NCBI RefSeq assembly: GCF_029633865.1
Contig: NC_079215.1
Coordinates: 55,517,457-55,581,456, forward strand
DNA: 64,000 nucleotides
Reading direction: 5' to 3'
Origin: Lampris incognitus
Lineage: Eukaryota; Chordata; Actinopteri; Lampriformes; Lampridae
Translations under genes and position numbers: made by a program
In this document: positions 45,880 to 57,200 of the stretch, piece by piece
Layout: every line of letters starts with the position of its first letter
Position numbering within the stretch: the first letter of the stretch is position 1
Notes under the pieces: generated by a model
What the model was told of the DNA's origin: nothing
What the model saw: only the letters and a program-made list of their open reading frames with translations
Databases searched by the model: none

Positions 45880-46810
45880 ACTCCTACCTAAAATGACCAT
45901 GGGCGGTCAACATGACGGCCGGCTTTTAAACTCTATATTCTGTCAAGATAAACACCCAGTTGAGATATTAATGCATTGCATGTGTTAGTATGTCTGTTAG
46001 GAAACGACTGACGCCAAAATGAACATTTTAACAACTTTAATCCTATTTTTAAACAATGTAAACCTGAGAGACACGGTCGAACTTGAACAGCAAAATAGAA
46101 GAAGGGAAAATATTACCTGAAAAACAAAACGGAAAACACATATTGCTAATCTAACAAACGTAACAAGGCCTATAAAACGTGAAATGTAAAAAAAAGAACT
46201 GTAAATAACCATTGGAGCAGTCCCAAACAATGACCGGAACTTAAAAAGTACTAGAGCGACTGTGGTTAAACTCTATATTCTGTCAGGATAAATACCCAGT
46301 TGAGATATTAATGCATTGCATATGTTAGTATGTCTGTTGAGAAATGACCGACACCTAAATTAACATTTTAACAACTTTAATACTATTTTTCAAACAATTT
46401 AAAATGGCCGCTGTCCAACGCCTCGGTGGTAGTGATGGTGCATCTGAAACGACATGTGTAACCAGACATGTTGGCCATAATCAAAAATCAAGTTCAGACT
46501 ATTGCTCTGCACTGGAGAACGCTGGTGTGTTGCTAGGACAGAGCAACACACTTCACAAAGGAAATGATGCGACCAACACACGTTATAAATAGTGACATGA
46601 CGCGCATGATCACGCGCAAGTTACAAGCCATCATTTTGACAGCTCATGGTCATTTCAGGTAGATCTTATCCTAACTTTTTTTTTGTGTGCAATTGATCTA
46701 AAACTAATTTTGACGCAAATATATGCATTTTTTGGACCAGGGAGCGGCGGGTCTACAAACTTATTAAACTTTGAAAATCCAAAATGGTCAAAATGACTGG
46801 CTTGGTCGTT
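45880..46810 (-). repeat. dispersed repeat related to 62615-63140 (possible DNA transposon)
   Basis: TTTTGGATTTTCAAAGTTTA, TTAATATCTCAACTGGGT and TTTTAACAACTTTAAT blocks are shared, inverted, with 62615-63140. It also contains an internal direct duplication: 45936-46070 and 46268-46400 both begin TAAACTCTATATTCTGTCA. Not assigned to a superfamily. Confidence 0.55.
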
Positions 46811-47277
46811 CTCGTGCTAAGTCTCGCGTTAGCACCTCAGCTACTAGACGTAAAGCTACAACACGAGCATGTCTGCACGCACACTGCTGCCAAAATACAA
46901 TGCTTCTGCACATTTGGAGTTGGCCTGTTTAAGCGTGACACCAATGGGGACTGAACTTGAACAGTTAAAAAATGGGTAGTCAACATCCCTACTCATACCT
47001 GAGATACAAATTTAAAAACTTTAATCACACAGACAAAAAAAAAACCACACACACTTCACACTAATATGTGCAAGTGAATCCAAAAAGAATATATGCGGAA
47101 GTAACCCAAAACAATAACACAAAACTAAAAATCATTCACTTGATAGCAGTGTTTTGACCTGGCTGGCTGACTGACTGAGTCGGCCTGCTGTCAGTCCACA
47201 GTAGTGCTTCTTGGAGCATTCTACTCAACACCATCACCATAACATTGTCTACTCTTTGTTTGCTAACAACTTGTGCA
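46811..47277. other. unassigned sequence
   Basis: Nothing recognised apart from A-rich runs. Confidence 0.4.
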
Positions 47278-47455
47278 AAGATGTCTTTCATGCATGCTCA
47301 ATAATCCAGCTAAGGAAATCACAGAAAGTTGAGTCAGTTCATCCGGACACGTTTATCGAGAGAGACGTTCCATCACTCATCCAAGTGACGTCTTCAGTCT
47401 CCGCAGTGAGACTGTGTCCAGATGAACTGATTCAACTTTCTGTGATTATGCCAAC
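47278..47455 (-). mobile_element. Penelope-like pLTR inverted pair with ribozyme-like fold
   Basis: On the minus strand AATCACAGAAAGTTGAATCA..GGACAC is followed later by its inverted partner GTGTCCGGATGAACTGACTC. Between them are a hairpin AGTCTC/GAGACT, the heptamer CTGAAGA, a 7-bp hairpin CGTCACT/AGTGATG and GAA. Same family as 15379-15638. Confidence 0.6.
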
Positions 47456-47739
47456 ATCAATAAAATTATCAAGTCAAATTACATGACTTCCAGAATACTT
47501 CTCTCATATGACAATCAATAGAAGTTTGACAAAAATATTTTATTTTTTCATCATTATTATTTTGTTGACAGTTCATTATTCAGAAAATGAATGTAGAGCT
47601 GAAACTTACAGGCGAGTCATTCAACTTCAGGAAACACTTCCTATACCCCGTGAGAAAGAGGCACTTCCCCTTTTCTGGTAAAATGTCTTTTCAGATGTGA
47701 AACAATGAGCATTTTTCTGACAGAAAATACTCTCTCTAA

Positions 47740-48265
47740 GGGCCTGGATATACTCCAAGTGGACGCATACGCGGACAGCGCGAATGCATAGTATTTCTGC
47801 TTACTGGAGTCCGCTTGGAGTACGCGTTTCGCACATGCGCAGCAGATCGGTGTTACGTTTGAAAGCCAGCTCAAAAGGGAAACAATGGTGTGGATCACAA
47901 ATATTCCCGCCTGGTGCACGGCTTCTTCCCTTCAGCTTCTTTCTTGCCTTTATGAATCTGTCTCTCAAATACTTCCATTTCTGTCGGCACACACCTTCTT
48001 CTTTCACCGGAATTTCCTTCCATGAATTTGTGCACATCTGGTTATCTTTGTAGTGTTTTAGTGACGAATTATAAAGATGAGGGTAACGACGGACCCCTTC
48101 ACACAGCCTCTCTTCAAAGTCAGCGTCCATTTTTTGTTTACCAGGGCATGCACAGTTGCGCCCTTGTCCACGTGGACCAACGCGGACACAAAAAATTGGA
48201 GGTACGTGCGGACCCTCTGATGACGACATTTACGTCACGCGGACCCTCGTGTACTCGCAAAGTAT
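47740..48265 (-). mobile_element. Harbinger-like DNA transposon remnant with MADF-domain ORF
   Basis: The minus-strand frame 48127-47801 encodes MDADFEERLCEGVRRYPHLY and VCRQKWKYLRDRFIKARKKL, a MADF DNA-binding domain as found in the second protein of PIF/Harbinger elements. It stops soon after the domain. Flanks hold GC-rich subterminal repeats (GGACGCATACGCGGAC, GTACGTGCGGACC, GTCACGCGGACC). No DDE transposase is present, so it would be non-autonomous or a deleted copy. Confidence 0.6.
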
Positions 48266-48277
48266 AACGTGCGCTCC

Positions 48278-48515
48278 CGTATTACCTCTGGCTTGGTCTG
48301 GCGTCCCTACAGACACAATTGGCCGTGTCTGCGGGGGGGAAGTCGGATGTGGGTATATGTCCTGGTCGCTTCACTAGCGCCTCCTCTGGTTGGTCGGGGC
48401 ACCCCCGGATCAGCAGAGATGGGGTGCAGCAGCGAACGGGACAGCTCAAAAAGAGCGGGATAATTGGCCAGATACAAATTGGGGAGAAAAAGGGGAAAAA
48501 TAGGGGGGGGGGGAG
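48278..48515 (+). repeat. SINE-A copy, 5' truncated and internally deleted
   Basis: It starts within the body (TATTACCTCTGGCTTGGTCT), lacks the tRNA head, jumps from GGTCGGGGCACC to CCCGGATCAGCAGAG, and ends AAATTGGGGAGAAAAAGGGG. Confidence 0.88.
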
Positions 48516-48539
48516 TATAGCTTGCGCCCAAGTCAATAT

Positions 48540-48826
48540 CAGTCAACAGCATGCCACCATACTTCACAGATACACTAAAAATCTATGTAGGTCTATCACA
48601 TCTCTATGATATGAAATCACTAAATGGTTTAGGGCCAAAATACATCATCGAAATGCTTTTACAATATGAAGCGTCTAGGGCCCTCGGGTCATCTGGGACC
48701 GGTCTGTTAACTGTCCCCAGAGTCAAAACCAAAAACCAAACACGGAGAAGCAGCATTTAGCTATGCGACAAAGCTAGAATAAACTTCCAGAAGATTTGTG
48801 CCTTGCTCCAACACTATTTTTACATC
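48540..48826 (+). mobile_element. L2-type LINE fragment, left part, interrupted by copia
   Basis: The + frame reads LNGLGPKYIIEMLLQYEASR and ALGSSGTGLLTVPRVKTKN, the C-terminal region common in fish L2-type LINEs. The remainder resumes after the copia insertion at 58127. It predates all other elements of this locus. Confidence 0.7.
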
Positions 48827-50763
48827 TGTTAGAATATTGGCTAGGCCAAGATTATGTGTATGTGCTCTTATACCCGGTCTTGATCCATCCTGCCTCAACC
48901 ACTACCGGCCAATTTCCAATCTCCCCTTCCTCTCTAAAACCCTGGAACGCATTGTCACCACACAACTGCAAACCTATACCTACACTCCAAGAACCTACTC
49001 GAACCCCTCCAGTCTGGTTTTCTCCCACTCCACAGCACTGAAACTGCACTCCTTAAAGTACTTAATGACCTCCTCACCTCTGCTGATACTGGAGCCCTTA
49101 ACATCCTCATCCTCCTCAACCTGAGTGCAGCCTTCGATACTGTGAGCCACAACATCCTGCTCACCAGATTGAAAGATGTCGGTATTGAAGGCACCGTACT
49201 CAGTTGGCTCCAGTCCTACCTCTCCAACAGGTCACACTTCATCTCACTTCACAACCACTCCTCTGTTCCATCCACAGTCCCACAAGGTGTTCCCCAAGGT
49301 TCTGTACTCGGCCCACTCCTTTTCATCATCTACATCCTCCCTCTTGGTCAGATTCTCCGCCATTTCAACTTGGACTTCCATTGTTATGCTGATGACACCC
49401 AGATATACCTCAGCATCAAATTCCCTCACAATCCACCCCTCTCTCTCACATCGACTCCTGTCTGTCTGCAGTTAAAGTCTGGATGCAGCAAAACCTTCTC
49501 AAACTCAACAGTGACAAAACTGAACTCCTCTTCATTGGCTCCAAGTCCACTCTCAGCCAAATCAACAACCTTGCACTCACCATCAATGGCACTACTGTCT
49601 CCCCTTCCCCCCAGGCACGCAACCTTGGTGTGATCCTTGATCCCACCCTCTCCCTTGAACCACATATCTGCCAAATGGTCAAATCCTCCTTCTACCACCT
49701 TCGCAACATTGCAAAAATAAGATCCTCTCTCACACACCCTGCTGCTGAGGTACTGATCCATGCCTTCATCTCCTCCCGCCTTGATTACTGCAACTCACTC
49801 CTCTATGGCATCAGTGCTAGCTCTATCAAGAGACCCCAATTGGTCCAGAACGCACCCGCCCGATTTTTAACTTTCACCAAATCCTGGCACCACATCACCC
49901 CAGTCCTTAAAGACCTCCACTGGCTACCCATCTCCCACCGGATCAATTACAAAATCCTGGTTCTTACTTATAAAGCTCTTCACAAACTGGCTCCCCCATA
50001 CCTCATCGATCTCCTCCCCCCCTACCAACCCTCTCGGTCCCTCAGATCCACCCCAGCCTCCCTTCTTTCTACCCCCAGGTCAAACCTCCGCGGCTTTGGT
50101 GACCGAGCCTTCTCCACCAGAGCAGCTCCCAGGCTCTGGAACTCACTTCCCCAAATCATTACAGACTCAGAATCCCTCCCACTCTTCCAATCCTGTCTCA
50201 AGACACACCTTTTCTCCATTGCCTTCTCATGCCCCCCCCCCCCAATCCGCTCATACACCCCTGGTCTGGGGCAGGCTGGGGACTGAGCGCTTGAATGCAT
50301 CTCTAATTTATGTGATTTATGATGTTAGTTTTTCTTTCCCTTTATATCTGTCCAAGTCGGAGAGTACTGCTGGCATCGTGTTTGGCTGCTGCTTCTCCCT
50401 CTCGTAGCCCCCCTTCCCATCCACCCCTGTATGTCTGTGTTATGTTCATCTGTCATCTTGTTTCACTCCATTTATTGTAAAGCGACTTTGAGTACCAGAA
50501 AAGCGCTATATAAGATTGATTTATCATTATTATTATTATTATTATTATACTGATGTCACCACTAGAGGGCGCTGTCGTGTTGACCTGTGGTCTATTAGAG
50601 CGCACTGCAAACTAAAGAAACACTGTGGTCTATTAGAGTGCCCCGCAAAATAAGGAAACCATTCCAGTTACAGCAACACCGATGAAGTGCACGCGTGATT
50701 TCTCTCCGTGAAATGAGTCTAAGTGAGCCGGTATTCCTGCACTCAGAGATGACAACGTCAACA
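48827..50763 (+). repeat. copia 5' LTR, split by a LINE
   Basis: LTR pieces 48827-48872 and 50550-50763 (TGTTAGAATATTGG..GTCAACA). The outer 5-bp duplication ACATC is at 48822-48826 and 58127-58131. The 3' LTR matches except for single-base changes and a 16-bp indel. Confidence 0.9.
48873..50549 (+). pseudogene. 5'-truncated L2-type LINE inside the copia LTR
   Basis: RT pieces in shifting frames: 48860-48960 (LNHYRPISNLPFLSKTLERI), 49142-49480 (NILLTRLKDVGIEGTVLSWL, VPQGVPQGSVLGPLLFIIYI, catalytic YADD in FHCYADDTQIYL), and 49483-50286 (267 codons, C-terminal domain with FGDRAFSTRAAPRLWNSLPQ). At least two frameshifts and no endonuclease. The 3' end AAAGCGACTTTGAGTACCAG, AAAAGCGCTATATAAGATTG, then (ATT)n is the usual L2-group stem-loop tail. 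Confidence 0.88.
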
Positions 50764-51642
50764 GGTTATGGGCCCAGAAGGGAAGATGGAAGCCGATGGT
50801 ACAGACTATGCTTTGACGGAGATGAGAAAAATTACGAGTTATGGGAAACTAAGTTTTTAGGCCATCTGCGTTTGCTCGGTCTTAAAGAGACCATATTACA
50901 AGAGCCTGGTGACGAAAATAAGGACGTGGTCGCCGAAGACGCAAAGAACAATGAAGATGCATATGCTGAATTGATACAATTTTTGGATGACAAAAGTCTC
51001 TCCCTGATTATGAGAGAAGCAGCCGTCGAGGGAAGAAGAGTGGAGATACTGAGGGACCACTACGCTGGCAAAGGGAAGCCACGTGTGATGAGCCTCTACA
51101 CAGAGCCAACGCCTCTCCAGAAAGCGACAAATGAGACCGTCACAGAATACATCATTCGTGCAGAAACGGCTATAACAGCCCTGAGAAACGCAGACGAGGT
51201 TCTTAGCGATGGACTGTTATTTGCTATGATTGTGAAAGGCCTGCCCGAATCATTTAAGCCGCTTTCCATCCACATAACGCAGCGTGATGAGAAGATCACT
51301 CTTGCGGAGTTCAAAACCAAGCTGAGAAGTTTGGAGAGCACGGAAAAGTTTAATGGCAACCCGAATGATGACAACGTAATGAAGACAATCAGCTCAGCAA
51401 TGAGAGTGAGGGGGGGAGAGAGAGAAAAGAGCTCGGAGATAACCCGCTACAACTGCGGCCAAAAGGGACACAAAGCCCGGACATGCAACGTTACTGGAGG
51501 CGAGAGCGTCCAGCACAGAGGCGGTGGTGCAGTGTTTGCCAGCGCTCCACTCACGTGCAGACGCCACGTGCAGACGGAGAAGACGAGACAACGTGAAACA
51601 AGCGGTGGAGGCACAGGATCACACTTCCGCTTTCAAAATTGA
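50695..51642 (+). pseudogene. copia-type gag
   Basis: An open frame of 315 codons, the first part lying within the LTR; the likely start is ATG 50749 (MTTSTGYGPRRED), which reads through the primer-binding site. It contains the UBN2-like gag core (YELWETKFLGHLRLLGLKET, GLPESFKPLSIHITQRDEKI) and a zinc knuckle YNCGQKGHKARTC whose first Cys is replaced by Arg. It runs into the next frame by a frameshift. Confidence 0.85.
50764..50777 (+). other. copia primer-binding site (initiator tRNA-Met anticodon arm)
   Basis: GGTTATGGGCCCAG follows the LTR end immediately and is the exact complement of CTGGGCCCATAACC, the anticodon stem-loop of eukaryotic initiator tRNA-Met (recalled). Internal tRNA priming of this type is known for Ty1/copia elements. 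Confidence 0.75.
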
Positions 51643-52480
51643 TGCCTGTCAGGTCAGTGGAGTAAAACAGAGGGGTCTGATGGTGGACATGGGCGCCACG
51701 TCACACATGATCACCGACATCGGAAAGTTTAGGAGGTTTGATGATAGTTTCCAGCCACAGACACACGTTATGGAGTTGGCTGACGGGACGGAAACAAGCG
51801 GTGTCGCGCTGGAGAGAGGTGAAGCGAAGGTCTGCCTGCTGGACAGTGAGGGTCGCCGGGTGAAGACAACGCTGAAGAGGGCGCTGTATACTCCATCATA
51901 TCCACAAGACATTTTCTCTGTTAAAGCAGCAATGGGCAACGGAGCTGCAGTCAACTTTCGGAAAGGACACAACCACCTCATCCACAAGGATGGCACCAGG
52001 TTTGACATCAAAGTGTACAATAGACTTTACTATCTGAACACTGTAGAGGGAATGAAAATTAAGGGAAAATGTGATAAGTCTAAACTAAACTGTGATGTGG
52101 GCTATGCATACAAGCAAGACAAGAAAAAGCTAGATTCACGGTGTGAAAAGGGGATTTTTGTAGAATATGATAAGAATAGCCCATCACGCCTAGTCTACTG
52201 CCCAGACACCGGCAAGGTCCTAAAACACAGGCTAGTCAAATTTGTCACAAAAAGTGGTGTTGAACGCCAAGCTCAGACACATCCAGAGATGACTGATGAT
52301 GATTTTCATGGGAAGGAATATGTACCCCCCATGCCAAAAGCCAAGATGGCTGACCAGAGTCCAAAAGAGAGCCAGGAGCCTAAAATTGAAAATCCAGAGA
52401 GTAATGAGGACACTCAGACAGAACAGAGAGGAGAGAGTCATGGGGCACGTTATCCCACAAGAGATAGGGAAAACTCCTAA
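51524..52480 (+). pseudogene. copia-type pol remnant: protease and integrase end
   Basis: The protease signature is VDMGATSHM (usual DSGATSHM). An internal deletion then removes the gag-pre-integrase zinc finger and the integrase catalytic core. It resumes at KKKLDSRCEKGIFVEYDKNS, the integrase C-terminal block, followed by an acidic linker. The element cannot integrate on its own. Confidence 0.82.
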
Positions 52481-52483
52481 GTA

Positions 52484-52900
52484 CTTGGAAGACTATGAAT
52501 GTGAAGTCGAGTGTAATGACCAGATATTAACCAATATTGACTACTGCTACAGAGTGGCCTGTAATGTACCACAAACCTTCAAAGAAGCAATGAGTTCAAC
52601 AAAGTCAGAAATGTGGGCTGGTGCTATGAAGGAGGAAATGGATTCTCTTATGGAAAACGATACTTTCACACTGACCACACTGCCAGAAGGTGAAAAAGCA
52701 GTGGGGGGGGGGGGGTCCGCTGGGTTTATGCAATAAAAGAAAACACCGGGTAACAGCCAAACAAGTGTTAAGATACTTGAAGGGCACAATCAACCAAGAG
52801 TTGTGTTACAAGAAAAGTGATGAAAACTCAAACTTGAGGGATATAGTGATGCTGACTGTCCAACAGCAGATATGGTTGCAGGTGTCATGACCAAGCCTGT
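52484..52900 (+). pseudogene. copia-type reverse transcriptase/RNase H remnants
   Basis: The N-terminal RT block (TFKEAMSSTKSEMWAGAMKE, EMDSLMENDTFTLTTLPEGE) stops at a G10 run with a frameshift. The RT core is deleted. An RNase H region piece follows (QVLRYLKGTINQELCYKK), then stops. Confidence 0.82.
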
Positions 52901-53079
52901 AATGAAGTTCAAGATTGAAAAATTTGTAAGATATATGTTTGGGATGTAAATGTTTTGTGACTGATGTGTACAGTATAGAGCAAGTGGGGGTGTTAGAATA
53001 TTGGCTAGGCCAAGATTATGTGCATGTGCGCTTATACTGATGTCACCACTAGAGGGCGCTGTCGTGTTGACCTGTGGTC

Positions 53080-53303
53080 TGTGGAGCATTGGATCGAGCA
53101 CTCGGTGCTCGATTGTATTGGACTGTCACCACTACTGAGTTCTGTAATACACTGGTCGAGCCTAGTAGTGGTGTGATATCTCCGTCAGTAAAGATCAGAC
53201 TTGTGCCGCATCTTCGTCTCTGTGTACTTATATATAATAGTGATTAAGTTAGTAACCCACGAATAGTAACACTACAGTAGTGTACATAAGAGAAGTCACA
53301 ACA
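53080..53303 (+). repeat. gypsy 5' LTR, 224 bp
   Basis: TG..CA ends (TGTGGAGCATTGG..CACAACA), preceded by the duplicated TGGTC (53075-53079). The TGGTGTCAGAAG primer-binding site follows at 53304-53315, matching a tRNA-Leu 3' end (recalled). It differs from the 3' LTR at about 8 of 224 positions. Confidence 0.93.
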
Positions 53304-53406
53304 TGGTGTCAGAAGACGGAGTTACGGTATAATTCGAGGGCGGTACTTCAACGAGTTCGCTGGTAGCTGAGGCAGCTAGCTAACACGTGCTAGCCTGCGC
53401 ACAAAC

Positions 53407-54233
53407 ATGGAACAGTTCAAGCCGCCACCACCGCTGATACTTACCGGGAATGTCGCAGAAAACTGGAGGAGATGGGAGCAGCGTTTCCAGCTGTACATGA
53501 CCGCTTCAGGTGCGCTGGATAAGGAAGAGACGGTTAAAATAGCCATTCTGCTTCACACCATCGGCGAGGAGGCTCAATGCTCAATCCTTCCGGGATGACG
53601 GTGAGTGTGTATAACACACTCACCGTCATCCCGGAAAGAGACGACGAATCGATGGAGGACGTTCTGAAAGCCTTCAAGGACCACTGCAGCCCTCGGAAGA
53701 ACGTCGTGTTCGAACGCCATCAATTCTGGTCGCACACGATGTCAGCAGGAATATCGGTGGACAGATTCATCACAGAGCTGCGCCAGAAGAGCAAAGACTG
53801 TGAGTTTGGCAGACATGAAGATGACATGACAAGGGATAAATTAGTGTTCAGCATAAATGATGCGCGTTTGAAAGAAAGACTGTTACGTGATAATGAGCTT
53901 ACTTTGCGCAGGGCCGTAGAGATATGTAGATCAGCCGAGCTCGCTAAGTCACGAATACAAGCGATGCAGACGTCACATGTTGTCCAAGACGCCTCAGTGG
54001 AGGCATTGAAGAAAGCAACAGGGCAAACGCGCACGGGCAGCTGGAACAAGAACAAAACGAGCAGCAAGAGGCATGTAGCAACAACTCTCTGCCACAAGTG
54101 TGGAAATAAACATGAGCCCCGTCAATGCCCAGCTTATGGTGCAGTGTGCCACAAATGTGGTAAGAACAATCATTTTTCCAAGGTGTGTAAATCAAGCACT
54201 GAAAAAAGCGGCAATTACAAGACAAAGACATAA
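53407..54233 (+). pseudogene. gypsy gag, broken by a palindromic insertion
   Basis: First frame 53407-53598 (MEQFKPPPPLILTGNVAENW..) stops at TGA near a perfect hairpin (53588-53636). The gag continues in another frame, 53604-54233. Its main body is capsid-like (MEDVLKAFKDHCSPRKNVVF, HTMSAGISVDRFITELRQKS) and it ends with two CCHC-like zinc knuckles (CHKCGNKHEPRQC, CHKCGKNNHFSKVC). The break is not repaired here. Confidence 0.87.
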
Positions 54234-57200
54234 TCTAGAAAGTGAAATTGATTCCTTATATATAGGCATGATTGGAAAATACAAAAACAAAGCAGCCCAC
54301 CAAGCTAAAGGCACTGTATGGCATGAAACAGCCACGGTCAGAGGCGTAGCAATTAACTTCAAGTTGGACACAGGCGCCGATGCAAATGTGCTTCCTATGC
54401 GCGTATTCCGGCAGCTACCAGGTCCCGTTCAGTTACGGCCCACAAAGACTGTGCTGATTGCTTTTGGTGGTGCACGACTACCCTCAGATGGTGTTGCATC
54501 TCTAGATTGCCGCACGTCTAAGCATACGGCTATATTGGACTTCCATGTGTCTAGCCGAGCTGGCAAGCCAATCCTGGGTGGAGATGCGTGTGAAGAGCTG
54601 CAGCTGGTGAGAAGAGTCGAGGCGCTTGCAGTGGAGTCCCCACAACGAGCAAAACCTCCGGCCACCAAAGAGGAGCTGCTGCAGAGGTATGCGGAGGTCT
54701 TCACAGGATTAGGCGAATTTCCTGGAGTTCATCACATACACATTGACCCCAGCGTCACGCCTGTGACTCACGCATGCAGGAACGTACCACTCTCCATCAT
54801 GGACTCACTAAGAGAGACACTCACAGACTTGCAGAACAGGAAAGTCATAACTCCTGTCAATGAACCTACAGAATGGGTGAACAGTCTTGTTGCCACAAAG
54901 AAAAAAAATGGTGCGCTAAGGGTATGTTTAGATCCTTGCAACCTGAATGAGGCAGTCAAGCGTCAACACTACTCCATTCCTACACCGGAAGACATGCGCA
55001 GCAGGCTAATAGGAAAATCCATCTTCTCCATCCTAGATGAAAAGGATGGATACTGGCAGATCAAGCTAGATGAGCCGTCGTCTAAGCTATGCACCTTCAA
55101 CACGCCGTGGGGCCGGTTCCGCTTCCTCAGACTCCCATTCGGGATCAAATCGGCCAGCGAAGTGTTTCAACAAAAGAACTGTGAGACCTTCGGCGATATC
55201 CCAGGTGTGTACATTATAGCAGACGACATGATCATCGCAGCATCATCAGAGCGGGAACACGATGAAATCCTGCAGAATGTAATGGAGAGAGCCAAGACCG
55301 CAAATGTGAAATTTAACAGGGACAAGATCCAGTTTAAAGTTGATACTGTAAAGTACATGGGACACGTCATCACGGCAGCAGGACAGAGAGCTGACGACAC
55401 AAAGATCAAAGCGATTGTCGACATGCCAACCCCGGAAGACAAACAAAGTCTCCAATGTCTGCTGGGAATGACAAAATTCCTAGCGCAATACATACCAAAC
55501 GAAGCCTCACTCACGGCACCCCTCAGACAGCTGCTCAAGAAGGATGTAGCGTGGCAATGGTGCCCGTACCACAGCTCAGCGCTAAAGGCACTAAAGACCA
55601 CCCTCACACAAGCCCCTGTGCTGAGATACTACGATCACAAGCAGCCTCTCACTCTACAAGCAGACTCCTCAAAGGATGGACTGGGAGCCTGTCTGATGCA
55701 GGACGGCCGCCCAGTGTGCTATGCCTCACGAGCGCTCACCGACACAGAAAAGAGGTACGCACAGATAGAGAAAGAGTTGCTCGCTATAGTGTTTGCTGCT
55801 AAGAGATTCCACCAGTATGTCTATGGCAGACCAGTAACTGTCCAGTCCGATCATAAGCCTCTGGAGGTCATCATGCGCAAGCCGCTGAGCAAAGCACCTG
55901 TGCGGCTGCAAGGTATGCTGTTACAACTGCAGAGGTATGATCTGAGCGTAACATACACACCAGGCAAGCACATGTACATTGCCGACACACTCTCACGCGC
56001 TACAGCTAGCAGAGAAGGTGACCATATTGACGAAAACCCTTGTGATAAGAGAGTTGTGTATGCCTTGGATGCCACAGATGCCTTGAGCGAGGAAACACTC
56101 AGCCAATTAAAGAAAGCAACGGCAGCAGATAGCGTGCTGCAAGCTGTGTGTGAGAAACACAAGAAAGGCTGGCCCATGAAAAAGAAAAGTTTGGACAGAA
56201 AACTACATGCCTATTGGGCAGTAAAGGACATTATAAGCATGGAACATGACATTGTCTTGGTCGGAGACAAAATCATCATACCCCAGAGCTTCAGGAGCAC
56301 GATTTTGGAGAAGCTGCATCTTGCACACCAAGGAGTGCAGCGCACAAAAGCCAGAGTAAGAAAGTCTCTCTACTGGCCTGGCATGGCACGAGATATAGAG
56401 GCAATGGTGGAAAAGTGCGTGCAATGCCAGCAGCTGCAGCCCAAACAGCAGGCTGAGCCACTTATGCCGCATCAGGTCCCAGAACTGCCATGGATGAAAG
56501 TCGGAGCTGACATCTTCGAGCTACACGGTCAGTCATACCTGTTGTTAGTTGATTACCTAACCAAATATCCTGAAGTGCTCAACATATCTGACAAAACAGC
56601 ATACACAGTAATCCAGAAGATGAAGTCTGTGTTTACCAGACACAGGATTCCTAGGGAGATAGTGAGTGACCATGTCCCATTTGCCAGCTATGAGATGAAG
56701 TCATTTGCAGCTTCATGGGAGTTCAAGCTCACACACTCCAGCCCAGGTTTTCCCTCTTCAAATGGCATGGCTGAGAGAGCCATAAAGACAGTGAAACATT
56801 CGCTGAAGAAGGCAATGCAGACCGGCACTGACCCACATCTGGTGCTGCTGTCACTGAGGAACACACCGGTGACAGGACTGGACGTATCACCTGCACAAAT
56901 GTTGATGGGGAGAGTTCTACGAAGCACACTTCCGTGCTCCAGTGCTGTGCTGACACAATCAGTCCCACAGCACATTCACAGCAAGATCCGGAACCTGCAG
57001 TTCCGCCAAAAACAACGTTATGACCAGCGTGCAAAGCCCCTGCCAGTGTTGACCCCAGGAGACACCGTACACATGCAAACGCGGCGCGGCTGGGAGCCTG
57101 CCGATGTCCTCCGACAGCGAGATGAACCACGGTCCTACACTGTGCAGACACCGGCTGGGACGATGCAGAGAAGGAACAGGCGACATCTGAGGAGGATACA

